Shown one piece after another: positions 1-10,250 of a stretch of 64,000 nt of DNA. Under the pieces are notes generated by a model. That model saw nothing but the letters and a program-made list of their open reading frames with translations. It had not been told where the DNA came from and did no database searches. The stretch is from Primulina eburnea (taxonomy: Eukaryota; Streptophyta; Magnoliopsida; Lamiales; Gesneriaceae): positions 2,750,761 to 2,814,760 of the forward strand of contig NC_133114.1 of the NCBI RefSeq assembly GCF_022965805.1, read 5' to 3'. Every line of letters starts with the position of its first letter. Position 1 is the stretch's first letter. A program made the position numbers and the translations under genes.

Positions 1-121
1 GAGAAAATTTTGTTTAAAATGTTTTGAAATATAACTTTTTGATTCACACAAAAAGGGGGAGAAATATGTTAGTTGAGTTGAGTGTTTATCCAAGTTTTGT
101 GATCATCAAAAAGGGGAAGAT
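1..121 (+). mobile_element. 3' end of a plus-strand Sirevirus-like element, with two polypurine tracts
   Basis: Two purine runs (about 50-64 and 109-120) precede a TGTTGGAA LTR start at 122. The same arrangement, inverted, sits next to the 3' LTR of the large Copia element at 8,680. This is read as the last bases of an element whose body lies left of the window. No protein domain is visible in the short reading frame here. Confidence 0.5.
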
Positions 122-1630
122 TGTTGGAACTTTTCAAGTTTGCAATCTTGATTTTGATGTTAACAAAACTTGTTATTGTGTTTCTAACATATTTACTCAA
201 GTGTGAAGTTGCAAACACAAGAAGCTAGCTGAAACTGAATTTTGAACAAACTGAATTTCTGGCGAGCTTCGGTATTTTGATGATATCTCTCAACTGGATT
301 ATCCAAATGACAATTCGCCAATGGACTGATTAGAAAACTCAATTTGGAACAAATTGTATTTCACGTCAGTTGGGCAAAATCGGATGTTATCATGGTCTAA
401 CTGATCGCTCAATTACCGAACTGATCACACGAAAACAGCAATCAGTTGTGTTTGAGCAGCTGCCGTATTTTGGTCATATCTCTCAGCTCGGTTATCGAAA
501 CGAAGCGATTCAGTATGCGTTGGAAAGCTAAGACAAATATCTACAAATCATTCTTATAAGTCAAAGTCTGAATCGAAGCTTATGATGCTGATAAATGACG
601 ATGAAGCTACTAGTTCTGCACAAACTGAAATCAGCTAGGCTGATTTCAGCACACCAGCTGAAACTGAACCAGCTGAAGACCAGTTGAACCAGTCCAACTG
701 AACCAGTTGAACTGAACCAGACCAACTGAACCAGTCCGACTGAATGACCAGTTGAGTTGACCAGAGTTGACCAGTTGACCAGAGTTGACCAGTCGGGAAA
801 ATGCCCAGCAAGCTGAATTTGACCGTTGCAATCTCGGAAATAGTACAGAAACTTTCCAACGGTCATATTCTTGTGTATAACGTATATATCAGTGTTGGAG
901 CCTATAAATACAACATCTTGAAGATCAAACAAGAGCTTTGGAAGATGATTCAAAGCATGGGCAGTTAGCAAGAAAAAAATCAGCTAGTTGAGAGCACAAG
1001 CCCTTGTGTGAGGATACATTTGAGATGTACATTGTAAAGGATAAATTCTTCACACACACAATCACTCACACATATACGAGAGAGTTGAGCTTCAAAGATT
1101 AGTTGAGTGAGTCTTGCACAAAGACGTAAAACTTGTGTATGTAGTCTTTGCATATGAGACATTAAACAATATGTTGATTGAGATGTGCTGCCTACAATCT
1201 TGAGTGCTAGGAGTTCAGTTTTAGGTAGTGGGTAAGTCCTAGCTGAATGGGTTTGTACAATGAGTTGTATAAATCAAAGTCTTCTAGTGAATCCTTCCCA
1301 AGGGGAAGAAGGGGTGACGTAGGAGTGTTTGAAATCTCCGAACATCCATAAACAAATTCGTGTCTATTTGTTTATTGCATTTACTTATCATTTCCATTAG
1401 TTTTAAAGATGCATTGTTGAAGCATTTTATGTGTTCTTCAAATACCAAAATATTGCATACCAAGTGTTTGATAAAATGCTTCAACCGAAAATCTTTTTAC
1501 TCATTCAACTTGCATATATCTTAAATGGTTTACAAAATATTTAATCGGTTTCTACGAAGGATTATTTCGAGTATTTTCCGCTTGGTTTGAACACCAAACT
1601 CGATTTAATTCATCGGTGTTCAATATTTCA
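122..1630 (+). repeat. Sirevirus-type LTR, plus orientation (right end approximate)
   Basis: The segment starts TGTTGGAA right after a polypurine tract. It contains a TATA-like box in the context cctataaata (near 901), a leader, and a late segment (gaagaaggggtgacgtagga, near 1,306) that is the inverse of a segment in the LTRs at 7,728 and 25,239. It is rich in CAGTTG/CAACTG. The right end is set at a CA near 1,630 without a target duplication to confirm it. Short ORFs inside it are not genes. Confidence 0.5.
655..805 (+). repeat. Degenerate tandem array of AACTGAACCAGTTG-like units in an LTR
   Basis: Repeated variants of ccagttgaactgaacc and gagttgaccagttgacc run for about 150 bases in the U3 part of the LTR, upstream of its TATA-like box. 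Each unit contains the MYB-type core CAGTTG or its complement. The position is promoter-like; regulatory action is an inference. Confidence 0.5.
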
Positions 1631-1699
1631 AGAACCGAGCTATTGTAGCTCAACGATGATCCCCCCCAACCGATCCTATCATAATCACTGATCTGTTCT

Positions 1700-2720
1700 G
1701 AGTATAACATGCAGTGTTTACTGCTTCTGCCCAAAACCTTTGAGAAATACCAGAATCAGTAAGCATTGTTCTAGCAGCTTCTTTTAGGGTCTGGTTTCTT
1801 CTTTCAGCTACACCATTTTGCTGAGGAGTTCTTGCTGCTGAGAGCTCATGCTTAATTCCAGTATTTTCTAAAAATTTTGAAAGAGTTTGATTGATAAATT
1901 CAGTCTCTCGATCAGACCTTATTCGATCAATCCCAACTGATTTTTCATTTGATAATCTTTTGAAAAGCTTGATCAGTTGTGCAGCAGTTTAGTCTTTAGA
2001 TTTAAGAAATATGACCCAAGTAAATCTTGAAAAATCATCCACAACCACCAGAGTGTATATCATTCCTCCTAAACTCATGACTGGTATTGGACCAAAAAGA
2101 TCCATATGCAACAGTTCTAAGCATCGGGAAGATGATTTACAACCTTTGTTTTTAAACGAGGAACTTACTTGTTTACCAAACTGACATGCTGAACAAATTT
2201 TTTCTTTTGACAAATATATTTTAGGCAATCCAGTTACAAGATTGTTGTTAATCAGATAGGAAATAGATTTAAAGTTTAAGTGGTTCAATCTCTTATGTCA
2301 TAACCAGTTTTTAGAAGATTTAGAAGCTATGAAAGAAATCGGTGCATAAGAATGTTCAGTCCAGCTAACTTTGTATGTATTTTCACATCGATTGTCAGTT
2401 AGAATGACTTCATGAGTTGAGTTTCTAACTGAACAAGTGTGTTTATCAAATTGTACTGAGAAATTATTGTCGCATAACTGACTGATGCTTATCAATTTAT
2501 ACTTCAAATTCTCAACTAGCAATACATCTTTAATTGTAAAGTTACCATGGATAAACTTACCCTTACCCACAGTTTTACCTTTGGAGTTGTCTCCAAAACT
2601 AATGTTTGGTCCATTGTATTTAATTAGTTCAGATAACAACTTTGCATCTCCTGTCATATGTCTTGAACATCCACTGTCTAGATACCATGTGGATTTTTTG
2701 ATTAAGCATGTTTCCTGCAA
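1700..2720 (-). pseudogene. protease and integrase pseudogene of the Copia relic
   Basis: The piece from 2,720 holds the retropepsin DSG (LDSGCSRHMTG) and the pre-integrase region. The piece from 2,288 holds the CxxC of the integrase zinc finger (CSACQFGKQ) and the first catalytic Asp (HMDLFGPIP), ending at a nonsense codon near 1,989. A stop and frame change lie between the pieces at about 2,290. Sequence left of 1,990 still matches integrase (SDRTE, PQQNGVAERRN) in a closed frame. Confidence 0.8.
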
Positions 2721-2960
2721 TTACACATAGAATATAATTTTGGTACCCTTATTTATTTGGGTCTTAAACTGATTAGTCCATTAGGAACCCAGATTTGGAC
2801 TAGTCTAACTGACCTTCCAGTTGTGGTGTTCCAGATAACTTTTCCAGGCTTTTGGTTGTTGGGTGTGTGAAGTGAGGAAGAAGCAATATGATTTTTGTCC
2901 TTTTTTCAACTTACTGTTCATTTGATATCGTTTCTGAACTGGATTTTGGTTGTAGGAATT

Positions 2961-4330
2961 CTAATAGCCATTCTTAGAGTATTGTCTTTTGTAACTGAAT
3001 CGTTTAACTGACCAGTTACTTGAGTCAGTTGAACTCTCATAGCCATATCCAATACCATACCTTTTGTCTTTGTTCATACTTTCGATCTTTTGAACAGCCG
3101 GTTTACTTGGCTCTGAAAATTTATTTTCCACAGCTGATTTTACAAAGATAATATATTTTCCTTTGCCTTTATTCAACTTTGGCTGAGCATCATTTGCAGA
3201 ATAATCAATTTGACTGTTAAATCCCAAACCAGTTTTATCATCAACTGATTTTTTAGCATTCTGCATTTCAGTTAAAGTAACTGACGACTTGTTCCAAGCT
3301 TGTATCAGTTCAGAATTTTTTAAAATTTCGATTTTCAACTAACATATCAAGGCTTGATTCTCATTCAGTTCAACTTTCTGCTTTGCGATCTCCGCTTTTA
3401 GATTCAAGAGTTCAACTGATACTTCAGTTTCAGTTTTATTTTCTTTGGCATCATTTCGCTCAGTTTTGAATTTCTCGAATGAGCGAGTAAGTTTTTGATA
3501 CTCATTTACCATGTCATGCAGAGTGGTAACGAGTTCGTCTCGTGTAAAATTAGTTGAGCTAAAATCAAATACATGTTCTCTAGCTGACTCCGGTTGGACA
3601 TCATCTGCCATTAGACATTTTATCTCTTCTTGATCTTCAATTGAGCTGCTTGGGCTATCTGGTTCTGATTCATCACTATCGGTTTCAGCCCATTTGGATT
3701 TGCTCTCTTCAGCTAAGAGCACTTCATGCTTCTTTCTGAATGATTTCTTCTCATCCTTAGTCCTTCTTCTGCGATCATAGGACCTCTTCCCTTTATCAGT
3801 TGACCCTCGAATGTCCTTCTTTGGTTTAGGACTGTCATTTATGAAGTGTCCAGGTTTACCACAGTTGTAACACACATAAGATTCTTCTTTGGTCGGGTTA
3901 TTATGGAATTGCTTCTGAAAGTTTCCTTGATCCTTCTCATGAATCTTCCAAATTTCTTGATAAACAATGACATTGCATCATTGCTCAATCGATCAACTGT
4001 TTTGTCAGCTGAACCAGTTGGCTCCAGTCTGACTGCAGTTAAAGCTATTGTTGGAGATGGTGTAGAAGGCTCTCCTTCTCTGGAATGCAATTCAAATTCA
4101 TAAGCTTTAAGATCGGCAAAGAAATCGTGGAGTTCGATCTTGTTGAGATCCTTCGACTCCCTCATAGCCATAGTCTTCACATCCCATTCCTTGGGAAAAC
4201 CTCTAATAACCTTCACTGCTACTTCTTTGTTTGAATACACTTTTCCTGGTGTATTCAGCTCATTGATGATTCAACTGATCCTTTCATCATAGTCATGCAT
4301 AGACTCACAAAATTTCATCTTTATGTTGTC
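2961..4330 (-). pseudogene. gag pseudogene of the Copia relic
   Basis: Fragments match the gag of the large Copia element: a region ending VIRGFPKEWDVKTMAMRESK, a zinc knuckle CYNCGKPGHFINDS whose last cysteine is replaced by serine (CCHC to CCHS), an acidic stretch and a coiled-coil segment. An in-frame TAG at 3,339-3,341 separates two pieces, and another frameshift lies near 3,840-3,875. It cannot make a full Gag. Confidence 0.85.
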
Positions 4331-4559
4331 AAACTTCTGAACGGCAACTGATAATTTGTTTTCCTTTGTCTGCTCATTGCCTTCGCATAACTAGATTAAC
4401 TTTTCCCATATCTCTTTGCTGGTTTTGCACATCTTGATTTTATTGAATGTGAATTTATCCAGCGTTTTGTATAATATATCCTTGGCCACTTTGTCCAAAT
4501 TTGATTTTCTTTTATCCTCGGCAGTCCATTATATAAGCCCTCTTCAACTGTTCAGTCCA

Positions 4560-4722
4560 TTATATTGCCCAGTCTCGGAATCCCTCTCATTCCCGTGTGG
4601 GTCGGTTCATTCATGTTCCCTTCACCTAGAAGCCTGCCAGGAGCCGCTCATTGTCTGTGCAACTGATGGCACCGGCGTTCACCCCCCGCCCTCTTCGGCC
4701 CCGGGCCTCACATAAAATGACA
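4560..4722. other. GC-rich foreign block between gag relic and its LTR
   Basis: This block of about 160 bp is far richer in G+C than its surroundings and replaces the primer-binding site, the 5' end of gag and part of the LTR when compared with the intact element at 25,000-25,300. It holds runs such as ccccccgccctc and ggccccgggcc. I do not recognise it. It could be filler DNA or a fragment of another repeat. Confidence 0.4.
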
Positions 4723-4724
4723 AA

Positions 4725-5489
4725 AGAGTTTATGTATGTTCGGAGATTGAAGAGACTCACTTCAGTTTTGGACTTAACACTGCCACAACTGAAACTCTTA
4801 GTATACAATTTTCTTACAGTTTGTAAACTGATCTTAGTACAACTTGAATGAATATACAACAAATGACTTGTGCTATTTAAGCTCAAAATTTAGCGTTGAA
4901 TGCTATTGATATTTCTGATAAATGTGAGCTTGTGAATGTTTGTGAGCAGCGTAACAACAAGATGAATGAGAGCTTGTGTATTTATTTCAACTGCTCTTCT
5001 CGTCTATTTATAAGCAACTCTTCAACGGTAACAATAAATACAATTTGATTCTTTATAGCCGTTGTTTGCTACGTCAACATTCTTCTGACATTTGTACATT
5101 GTAGACTCTGAAATGCGTCATTTCACTACGAGTTGCAGTCTGTTTGTACTATTTGTCGGTCGTCATTTTCAAGTGATGACGTGTACAGCTGAGAGATCAG
5201 CTGAAAAAATACTCTGCTGGAAAGCTTATAACTGATTGATTCAACTGATCAATTTCCAACTGATCAGTCAGTTTGATTCGACTCAACTGATCAGTTTCCA
5301 AATGATGAGTTCGACGTAGAAAATATTCAGCTGGCTTCAGTTGATGTTGATAATGTACGCATATATCTTTATCTATTGAAAACTATCAGTTGTATGATTT
5401 TAGTCAGTTAAGCTCATTCTCCTTTGATCAGTTATTCCAATAGGTATAAACTCTTAGTTTGTCAAACCACCAAAATAAAGTTTCCAACA
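4725..5489 (-). repeat. 5' LTR of the Copia relic (minus orientation, partly deleted)
   Basis: It matches the 7,728-8,679 LTR in order: the ttcggaga segment, cttcagttttggac, the inverted TATA (gtctatttataagc near 5,003), caacggtaac, gtgtacagctgagagatcag, and the terminal ttgtcaaac...tttccaaca. Its terminal CA is at 5,488-5,489. The inner boundary is disturbed by the GC-rich block. Confidence 0.75.
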
Positions 5490-7139
5490 CAAGTTAATCA
5501 TGTCAGCTATAAAGAGTCAACGGTTAAATCAGCTTGACACGTCATCAGTTATGAGCGAAACCAACAACCGACAGTTTGTACAAAAGCAGTCTGTAACTAG
5601 ACTTGTCAAAATGGGTTAGGCCCGTCAGGCCGGACCACCCCGCCATAAAAATTTAACAGGTTGGGTTAATAAAATAGCAGTCCGTTTGGAGGCGGGCCAA
5701 ATGGGTTGAGCCCGTTTGGATTGCGGGTCAAGACGGGTCGGGCCCAAACGGGACTGGCTGGCCCGTCAAATTAGGTTAAAATTTTATATTTTTAAGTTTT
5801 ATATAAAAATTGGAATAAGTTTTATGCGCCCCCATATCTTAGAACAAATATATTGATAATTTACTCTTAGAACAAATATACATAAAGAAAATAAAAAAAG
5901 AGAAATTTACAGATATACATAAAGAAAACAAAAGCGAAGAAATTCATGTAAATTTTATTCATGAAGCTTAAAATAATTATTAAGCATAGCAGTTGTTTGT
6001 GAACCCAAGAGCGGTTTCGTTTGAAGTCCGACGAGTTGTCGTGAAATTTTGTGGACCCGGCAGATGTTTGCTAATTATGTGTATTGTTGAAAACATAATA
6101 TTTTTTAAAATTTACAACCGTCTCTTTCCTCGACTTTATGTTCTCTTCCATGTCTCAATCTTCATGTTTGGTTTAAACACTTTACTTTTTATGGATTATG
6201 TTGTATACTTTCTTAATTTCTTATTTCAACGTTTTCAAGTATTTTATGAAACTATTTGACTGAATATATTTTTATTCTATATTTACTGCGATACTCTTTA
6301 GAAATTTATTTTTTTTAAAAATAAGCGGGCCGGCCTGCCTAACTCGCGACCCAAGGTGGGTTGGGGTGGGTTGACCATTTAGAGGCCCGCCCCGCCAAAC
6401 CGTTTTGACATGTCTATCTGCAACTGATAGTGGGAGAGCCGCATATCAGAATGCCTCGGTGTACGATTATCAGAAGGATAATGACATGTCCATACAAGAC
6501 AAATCAATTGATATAATTATTTGAACACATTCATTGTTACAGTTAGAGAACAAAGCCTATAAATAGTCGAAAAATTCAGCTGAAAAAAACTCTTGAAGCG
6601 CGTACATTCATTCTTGAGTTAAACAGTTTGTAAAGATTAATTACTCGAAGCTCACACTCATCAGATTTATTCATAGCGTTCAGGCTATATTTTGAGAACG
6701 TACATAAGCACTCATTGTTATCTTATTTGATCTTTCAGATCAAGTTGTCCTTAGAAAACATATCAGTTGCGTACTGATAAAAGTTGTAAAGATACTAAGA
6801 GTTTCAGTTTGGCAGTGTTAAGTCCAAACAGAAGTGGGTTATTACAGTTGGTGTAATTAATCAAAGTCTTTTAGTAAATATCATATCCTTGAGATAGAAA
6901 GGGTAACATAGTAGCATTTGAAGTATCTGAACATCCACAAATCTTGTGTTCTTTATTCTCAATTTCATTCAATTTGTTTTTCCGTTATTTCCGCACTGTC
7001 ATTATTTAACTGATTGACAACAAAATTCGTGAATTCAGTTTATCACTAAACTGATTCATTCATAGAAAATTTGTGAAAATTGTTAAGTGTTTATTCAACC
7101 TTATTCAAAACACTTTCAAACACCCAACTGATCCTAACA
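5490..7139 (+). repeat. Plus-oriented Sirevirus-type LTR, interrupted by a hAT-like element
   Basis: Both sides of the 5,598-6,416 insertion join into one LTR-like sequence with a TATA-like gcctataaatag (6,558) and the late landmarks gtttggcagtgttaagtcc and gaacatccacaaat that recur, inverted or direct, in the other Sirevirus LTRs here. Gag-pol is absent on either side, so it is a solo or truncated LTR. Both outer boundaries are approximate. Confidence 0.5.
5598..6416. mobile_element. Non-autonomous hAT-like transposon, 819 bp, with 8-bp target duplication
   Basis: Terminal inverted repeats are TAGACTTGTCAAAA (5,598-5,611) and TTTTGACATGTCTA (6,403-6,416), with one mismatch. The flanks TCTGTAAC (5,590-5,597) and TCTGCAAC (6,417-6,424) form an 8-bp duplication with one later change, the hallmark of hAT elements. 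Subterminal regions are rich in GGGCGGGCC-type strings. No transposase is encoded; the 88-residue frame at 5,993-6,259 has no recognisable domain. A truncated relative lies at 62,007. Confidence 0.8.
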
Positions 7140-7722
7140 AAATTTATATAATTTGAGATGATGTTTAAACAAAGATAATGATTCTCTAGTCGTTAAATTG
7201 ATATTTTAACTTGGTTGAGTAGAACTATTACCGAAATCAAACCCGAAAAGATTAGTTGGGTTGGGTCAACCTAGGTTGACCGATTTATTTTATAAAATTA
7301 ACAAATATTGGCTAAATTTTTTATATTGTATTTTAAATTTTTTTAATTGTATATCGATATCATAAATTTTCTTTATATGATATTTATTTTGTAAAATATA
7401 AATTAATTTTAAAAAATTTATTTGTTGTATGAATTATGTTTTAAATTTTCTATAAGTTGATTTTCAAATTTATAACTTAATTTATAAATGAGGATGCTTG
7501 ATCAAATATTTATTTTGAAAAATATTTATTTTTGAAAAAATTTATTGATGGTTATTTTGATATTTTTGAAACAATTTATTGACAGATATTTTGATATGCT
7601 TGGACATTTTACATTTCATAAAAAATTACTTCTTTTATAAAGTAATTAATAGTTTACAAAACTTCTTCTCTTAAATTTGAATATTTAATTCTACAAAACA
7701 TAATTAACATATATTTAGGTAA
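7140..7722. other. AT-rich flank into which the large Copia element inserted
   Basis: There is no coding potential. It contains ttgggttgggtcaacctagg (about 7,255), and the DNA on the other side of the Copia element (26,300-26,440) has similar ggttagggtcgggtaa and cctaacccgaacccgcc strings. The two flanks may therefore be halves of one older AT-rich repeat. Terminal repeats were not resolved. Confidence 0.3.
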
Positions 7723-7727
7723 TATTT

Positions 7728-8679
7728 TGAAAGGATCGGTGAATCGGGTGAAGAGTGTTTAGAAAGGGGGGTTGAATAAACACTGCTCAATTAAAATAAT
7801 TCTTCGACAAACTGATTTAAGTTGTATTACAAACTGAATCTAAAATATTCTTTCGGTCAACAACAATCAGTTAAACTGAATAAACAGTTGCGGAAAAACT
7901 AACTGACTGAAGGATGGAGTATCTAACTGAAAATAATAACTGAAGGTAATAACAACACAATTTGTTTCTGGATGTTCGGAGACTTGAACAACTCCTACGT
8001 CACCCCTTCTTTCACGCAGATAGGATTTTCATTAAAAGACTTTGATCAAATACAAATCAATGTACTGACCCACTTCAGTTTGAACTTATCACTTTGCCAA
8101 TACTGAAACTCTTACAATACAACACTTTTACAGATCGTAACTGATCTTAGCACAATTTAGAAATTCTATCAATCTATTACAAGGTGCTATGAAAGCTCAA
8201 GAGCGTAGTCTAGAATACTACTGATAAAACTGATAAGCGTGAGCTTGATTCCTGAGTGTGAGCGGATATTTTTGCAGCGTAACAGCAAGTAAGATAACTG
8301 AGAATGCGATAATGCTTCAGCTGCTGCCTTCGACTATTTATAGGCTTCCCTCTCAACGGTAACATTAAAGATATTTGAATATTCTAACCGTTGATTGCCA
8401 CGTCGATATATCTTGACAATAGTACACTGTTCATTTCTGAAATGCCGCGAGCCACTACCAGTTGCAGATGGCTGTACTATATGTCGGTTGTCGCTGTCAA
8501 CTGAAGACGTGTACAGCTGAGAGATCAGCTAGTAAAGATCAGTTGACGAATAAATATACTTTAGTTGAAGCGATCAGTTGACTGATGACGTGTTCAGTTA
8601 CGTCGATCAGTTGGTCCAATTCAATTGCTAGAATCAGTTGGTCAATCTTTTGTCAAACGCCGGAATTTCGTTTCCAACA
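7728..8679 (-). repeat. 3' LTR of the large Copia element (952 bp)
   Basis: It starts TGAAAGGATC and ends TTCCAACA on the plus strand, so as a minus element it runs TGTTGGAA...CTTTCA. A TATA box is present in inverse at 8,334-8,343 (minus strand: cctataaatag). CAGTTG-type cores are frequent in the U3 part (8,520-8,650). The partner copy is at 25,239-26,181. Confidence 0.95.
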
Positions 8680-8691
8680 ATTTCCCCCTTT
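8680..8691 (-). promoter_or_regulatory. Polypurine tract of the large Copia element
   Basis: On the minus strand this reads aaagggggaaat directly against the 3' LTR, the place from which plus-strand DNA synthesis is primed. A second similar tract (minus strand, aaaaagggggaag) lies at about 8,858-8,870 inside the extra ORF. Confidence 0.8.
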
Positions 8692-8818
8692 ATGGTGTTT
8701 GACAAAACTATAGTGAAAGATACTAGACTGAATGCAAAGTAGATAAAATAATATGTCGGTTAACTGAATCAACTGAATTCTTATTTCTTCAAAATAAATA
8801 CAATAGATACTGCGCCTA

Positions 8819-9922
8819 TTAGTGTTTCTTCTGCTGCTCTAAGATCTCCTTTATCTCTTCCCCCTTTTTGTCAAACTGTTCCATCTTGAGAGATATCTTC
8901 CCAACATCAGTAGAAAGGGGCTTGACAGAGGTTAAGATGTTGTCGATAGCAGTAGTCATAGTGAGTTGTAGCAGTTCGACTTTTCTTGACATAATTGACT
9001 CCATGCTGTCGACCCTTCGGTTAATAGAGTTTTGAGTGGCAGTCAAACTTGAAATAATTCCTCTATTTTTCTGAATGTCGTTGACGGCGAAAGAAAGAGC
9101 GGAAACAGCAGATTTAATATCCTTCAGACTTTTTAACGATTCCAGATTATCATCCAACTTCAGAGTATGCGATAATTGAGTATTTTGAATCTTCGAGATG
9201 GCAGAAATCATTTGACTCATACTGTCTTGCATATATTTTGAAGCGGAAGATGGAGGATGAGATTGTCAAGAAGTGCTAGGTTCACTTGTAGTTTGTTCAG
9301 AAATTATCAAGGCTTGATCAGTTGAGATTGTTTCAGCAGCGTCTCGAACTGAAGTATCAGCAGTAGTAATTTCTCCTTGATCTCGAGGTGGTGAAGGAAG
9401 ATTTGGTTCAGCAGATGGTAACACAGCAGAAACTGGTGCCTCTAAAGGGTGATCAATGGAATCAACTGGCACATCAATTGAAGGGATTGAAGAATCAACT
9501 GGCACATCAGTTGAGATAACTTGATCAGTAGATGGATATGACTGAACATGTTCTTCGGTAGAAATAATTGCTTCTGGAGGGATTTGATCAGCAGATGGAT
9601 CAACTTTGTCAGAAATGGGGGCACTGATCTGTGATTCTTCCACAACGGCCTGAATAACTTCATCGATGTGTGCGAGGGAAAGCTCAGCATCAGTATACAT
9701 TTGTTGTTCAACAGTAGGTGAAAGAGACTGATCATGAGCTGGCTCTTCAGTTGGAACAAGAGCTAAGGCTGATGATGGTTCTATTCTTTCAGAGGGTGCT
9801 TCCTCCAATATTTCCTCGTCATCATCATCTGAATCTTCTTGATAGAGAACCAGTTCTTGATTCATTTCCCAGAACTTGATTTGGGATAGCAGTCCTATGA
9901 GATCAGTGTCGAGCTGAGTGAT
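8819..9922 (-). pseudogene. C-terminal part of the Copia extra ORF (acidic/Pro-Ser-rich region plus coiled coil)
   Basis: This is the downstream part of the reading frame whose first part is 17,254-18,780; the Gypsy element separates them. The frame stays open across the insertion site when the duplicated GTGAT is counted once. It encodes an acidic DSDDDDEEILEE patch, then a low-complexity region rich in S, T, P, I and V, then about 135 residues with heptad-like spacing (8,819-9,232). A TGA at 9,266-9,268 interrupts the frame before the coiled coil. No hydrophobic membrane segment is visible. The function is unknown. Confidence 0.75.
9918..9922. repeat. Target site duplication GTGAT, left copy
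   Basis: It is identical to 17,249-17,253 and directly abuts the TG of the Gypsy 5' LTR. Confidence 0.95.
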
Positions 9923-9980
9923 TGTAGTATCCCGATGCCTAATTTGAGTTAATTATTGGATTAATTGTATTTCGGTGGGA

Positions 9981-10233
9981 TCGGAAGGACCGAACCGGGT
10001 TCGGATCGTCCGAAGTTGGTTCGGATCGTCCGAAGTTGGTTCGGATCGTCCGTTCTGTTCGGAGTCAGACGAGTCATGTCATGTCAGAGTTCGGATCGTC
10101 CGATCAGGGTTCGGATCGTCCGAAGACAGGTGGCTGGACACGTGGAAGACATGCAATGTTCGGATCGTCCGAAGTGGATCGGATCGTCCGAAGTGTACCG
10201 GATCGGAGCGTCCGAAGTGGATCGGATCGTCCG
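9981..10233 (+). promoter_or_regulatory. Array of TCGGATCGTCCG boxes in the Gypsy U3 promoter
   Basis: Eight exact TCGGATCGTCCG boxes start at 10,001, 10,021, 10,041, 10,091, 10,111, 10,160, 10,179 and 10,222, with variants at 9,981 and 10,203. Each is an inverted CGG...CCG pair with a 5-base spacer, and most follow at 19-20-base steps or about 50. The array ends about 10 bases before the TATA box, so it has the position of an upstream activating region. The same array is in the 3' LTR (15,970-16,222). The binding protein is unknown. Confidence 0.6.
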
Positions 10234-10242
10234 ATCGTTGTC

Positions 10243-10250
10243 TATAAATA
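10243..10250 (+). promoter_or_regulatory. TATA box of the Gypsy LTR promoter
   Basis: TATAAATA lies in the context gtctataaatagaag. The 3' LTR has the identical box at 16,232-16,239. Confidence 0.7.

Larger units (their letters stand above)
1683..4560 (-). mobile_element. Decayed Ty1/Copia (Sirevirus-like) body: gag, protease, integrase; RT missing
   Basis: On the minus strand the order is gag (4,560 to 2,961), a protease with WYLDSGCSRHMTG (about 2,680) and an integrase head (2,300 to 1,700). It parallels the large Copia element at 19,966-25,155 almost domain for domain, but stops, frameshifts and small deletions break it. The reverse transcriptase and 3' LTR are absent, because the body ends near 1,683 against unrelated LTR sequence. 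Its 5' LTR is at 4,725-5,489. Confidence 0.85.

Noticed and set aside
561..971. 136-codon minus-strand frame with repeats of LVQL and WFSW
   Set aside because: It is the translation of the tandem CCAGTTGAAC array in an LTR, not a gene.
4416..4715. 99-codon plus frame over the gag relic and the GC-rich block
   Set aside because: It fuses antisense gag relic with the foreign block and has no domain.
5993..6259. 88-codon frame in the hAT-like element
   Set aside because: It is hydrophobic and Phe-rich from AT-rich DNA and is not preserved in the sibling copy at 62,007.
9981..10233. Regularly spaced short repeats resembling a CRISPR array
   Set aside because: The boxes are 12 bases, the spacers are irregular and the whole lies in a plant retrotransposon promoter.
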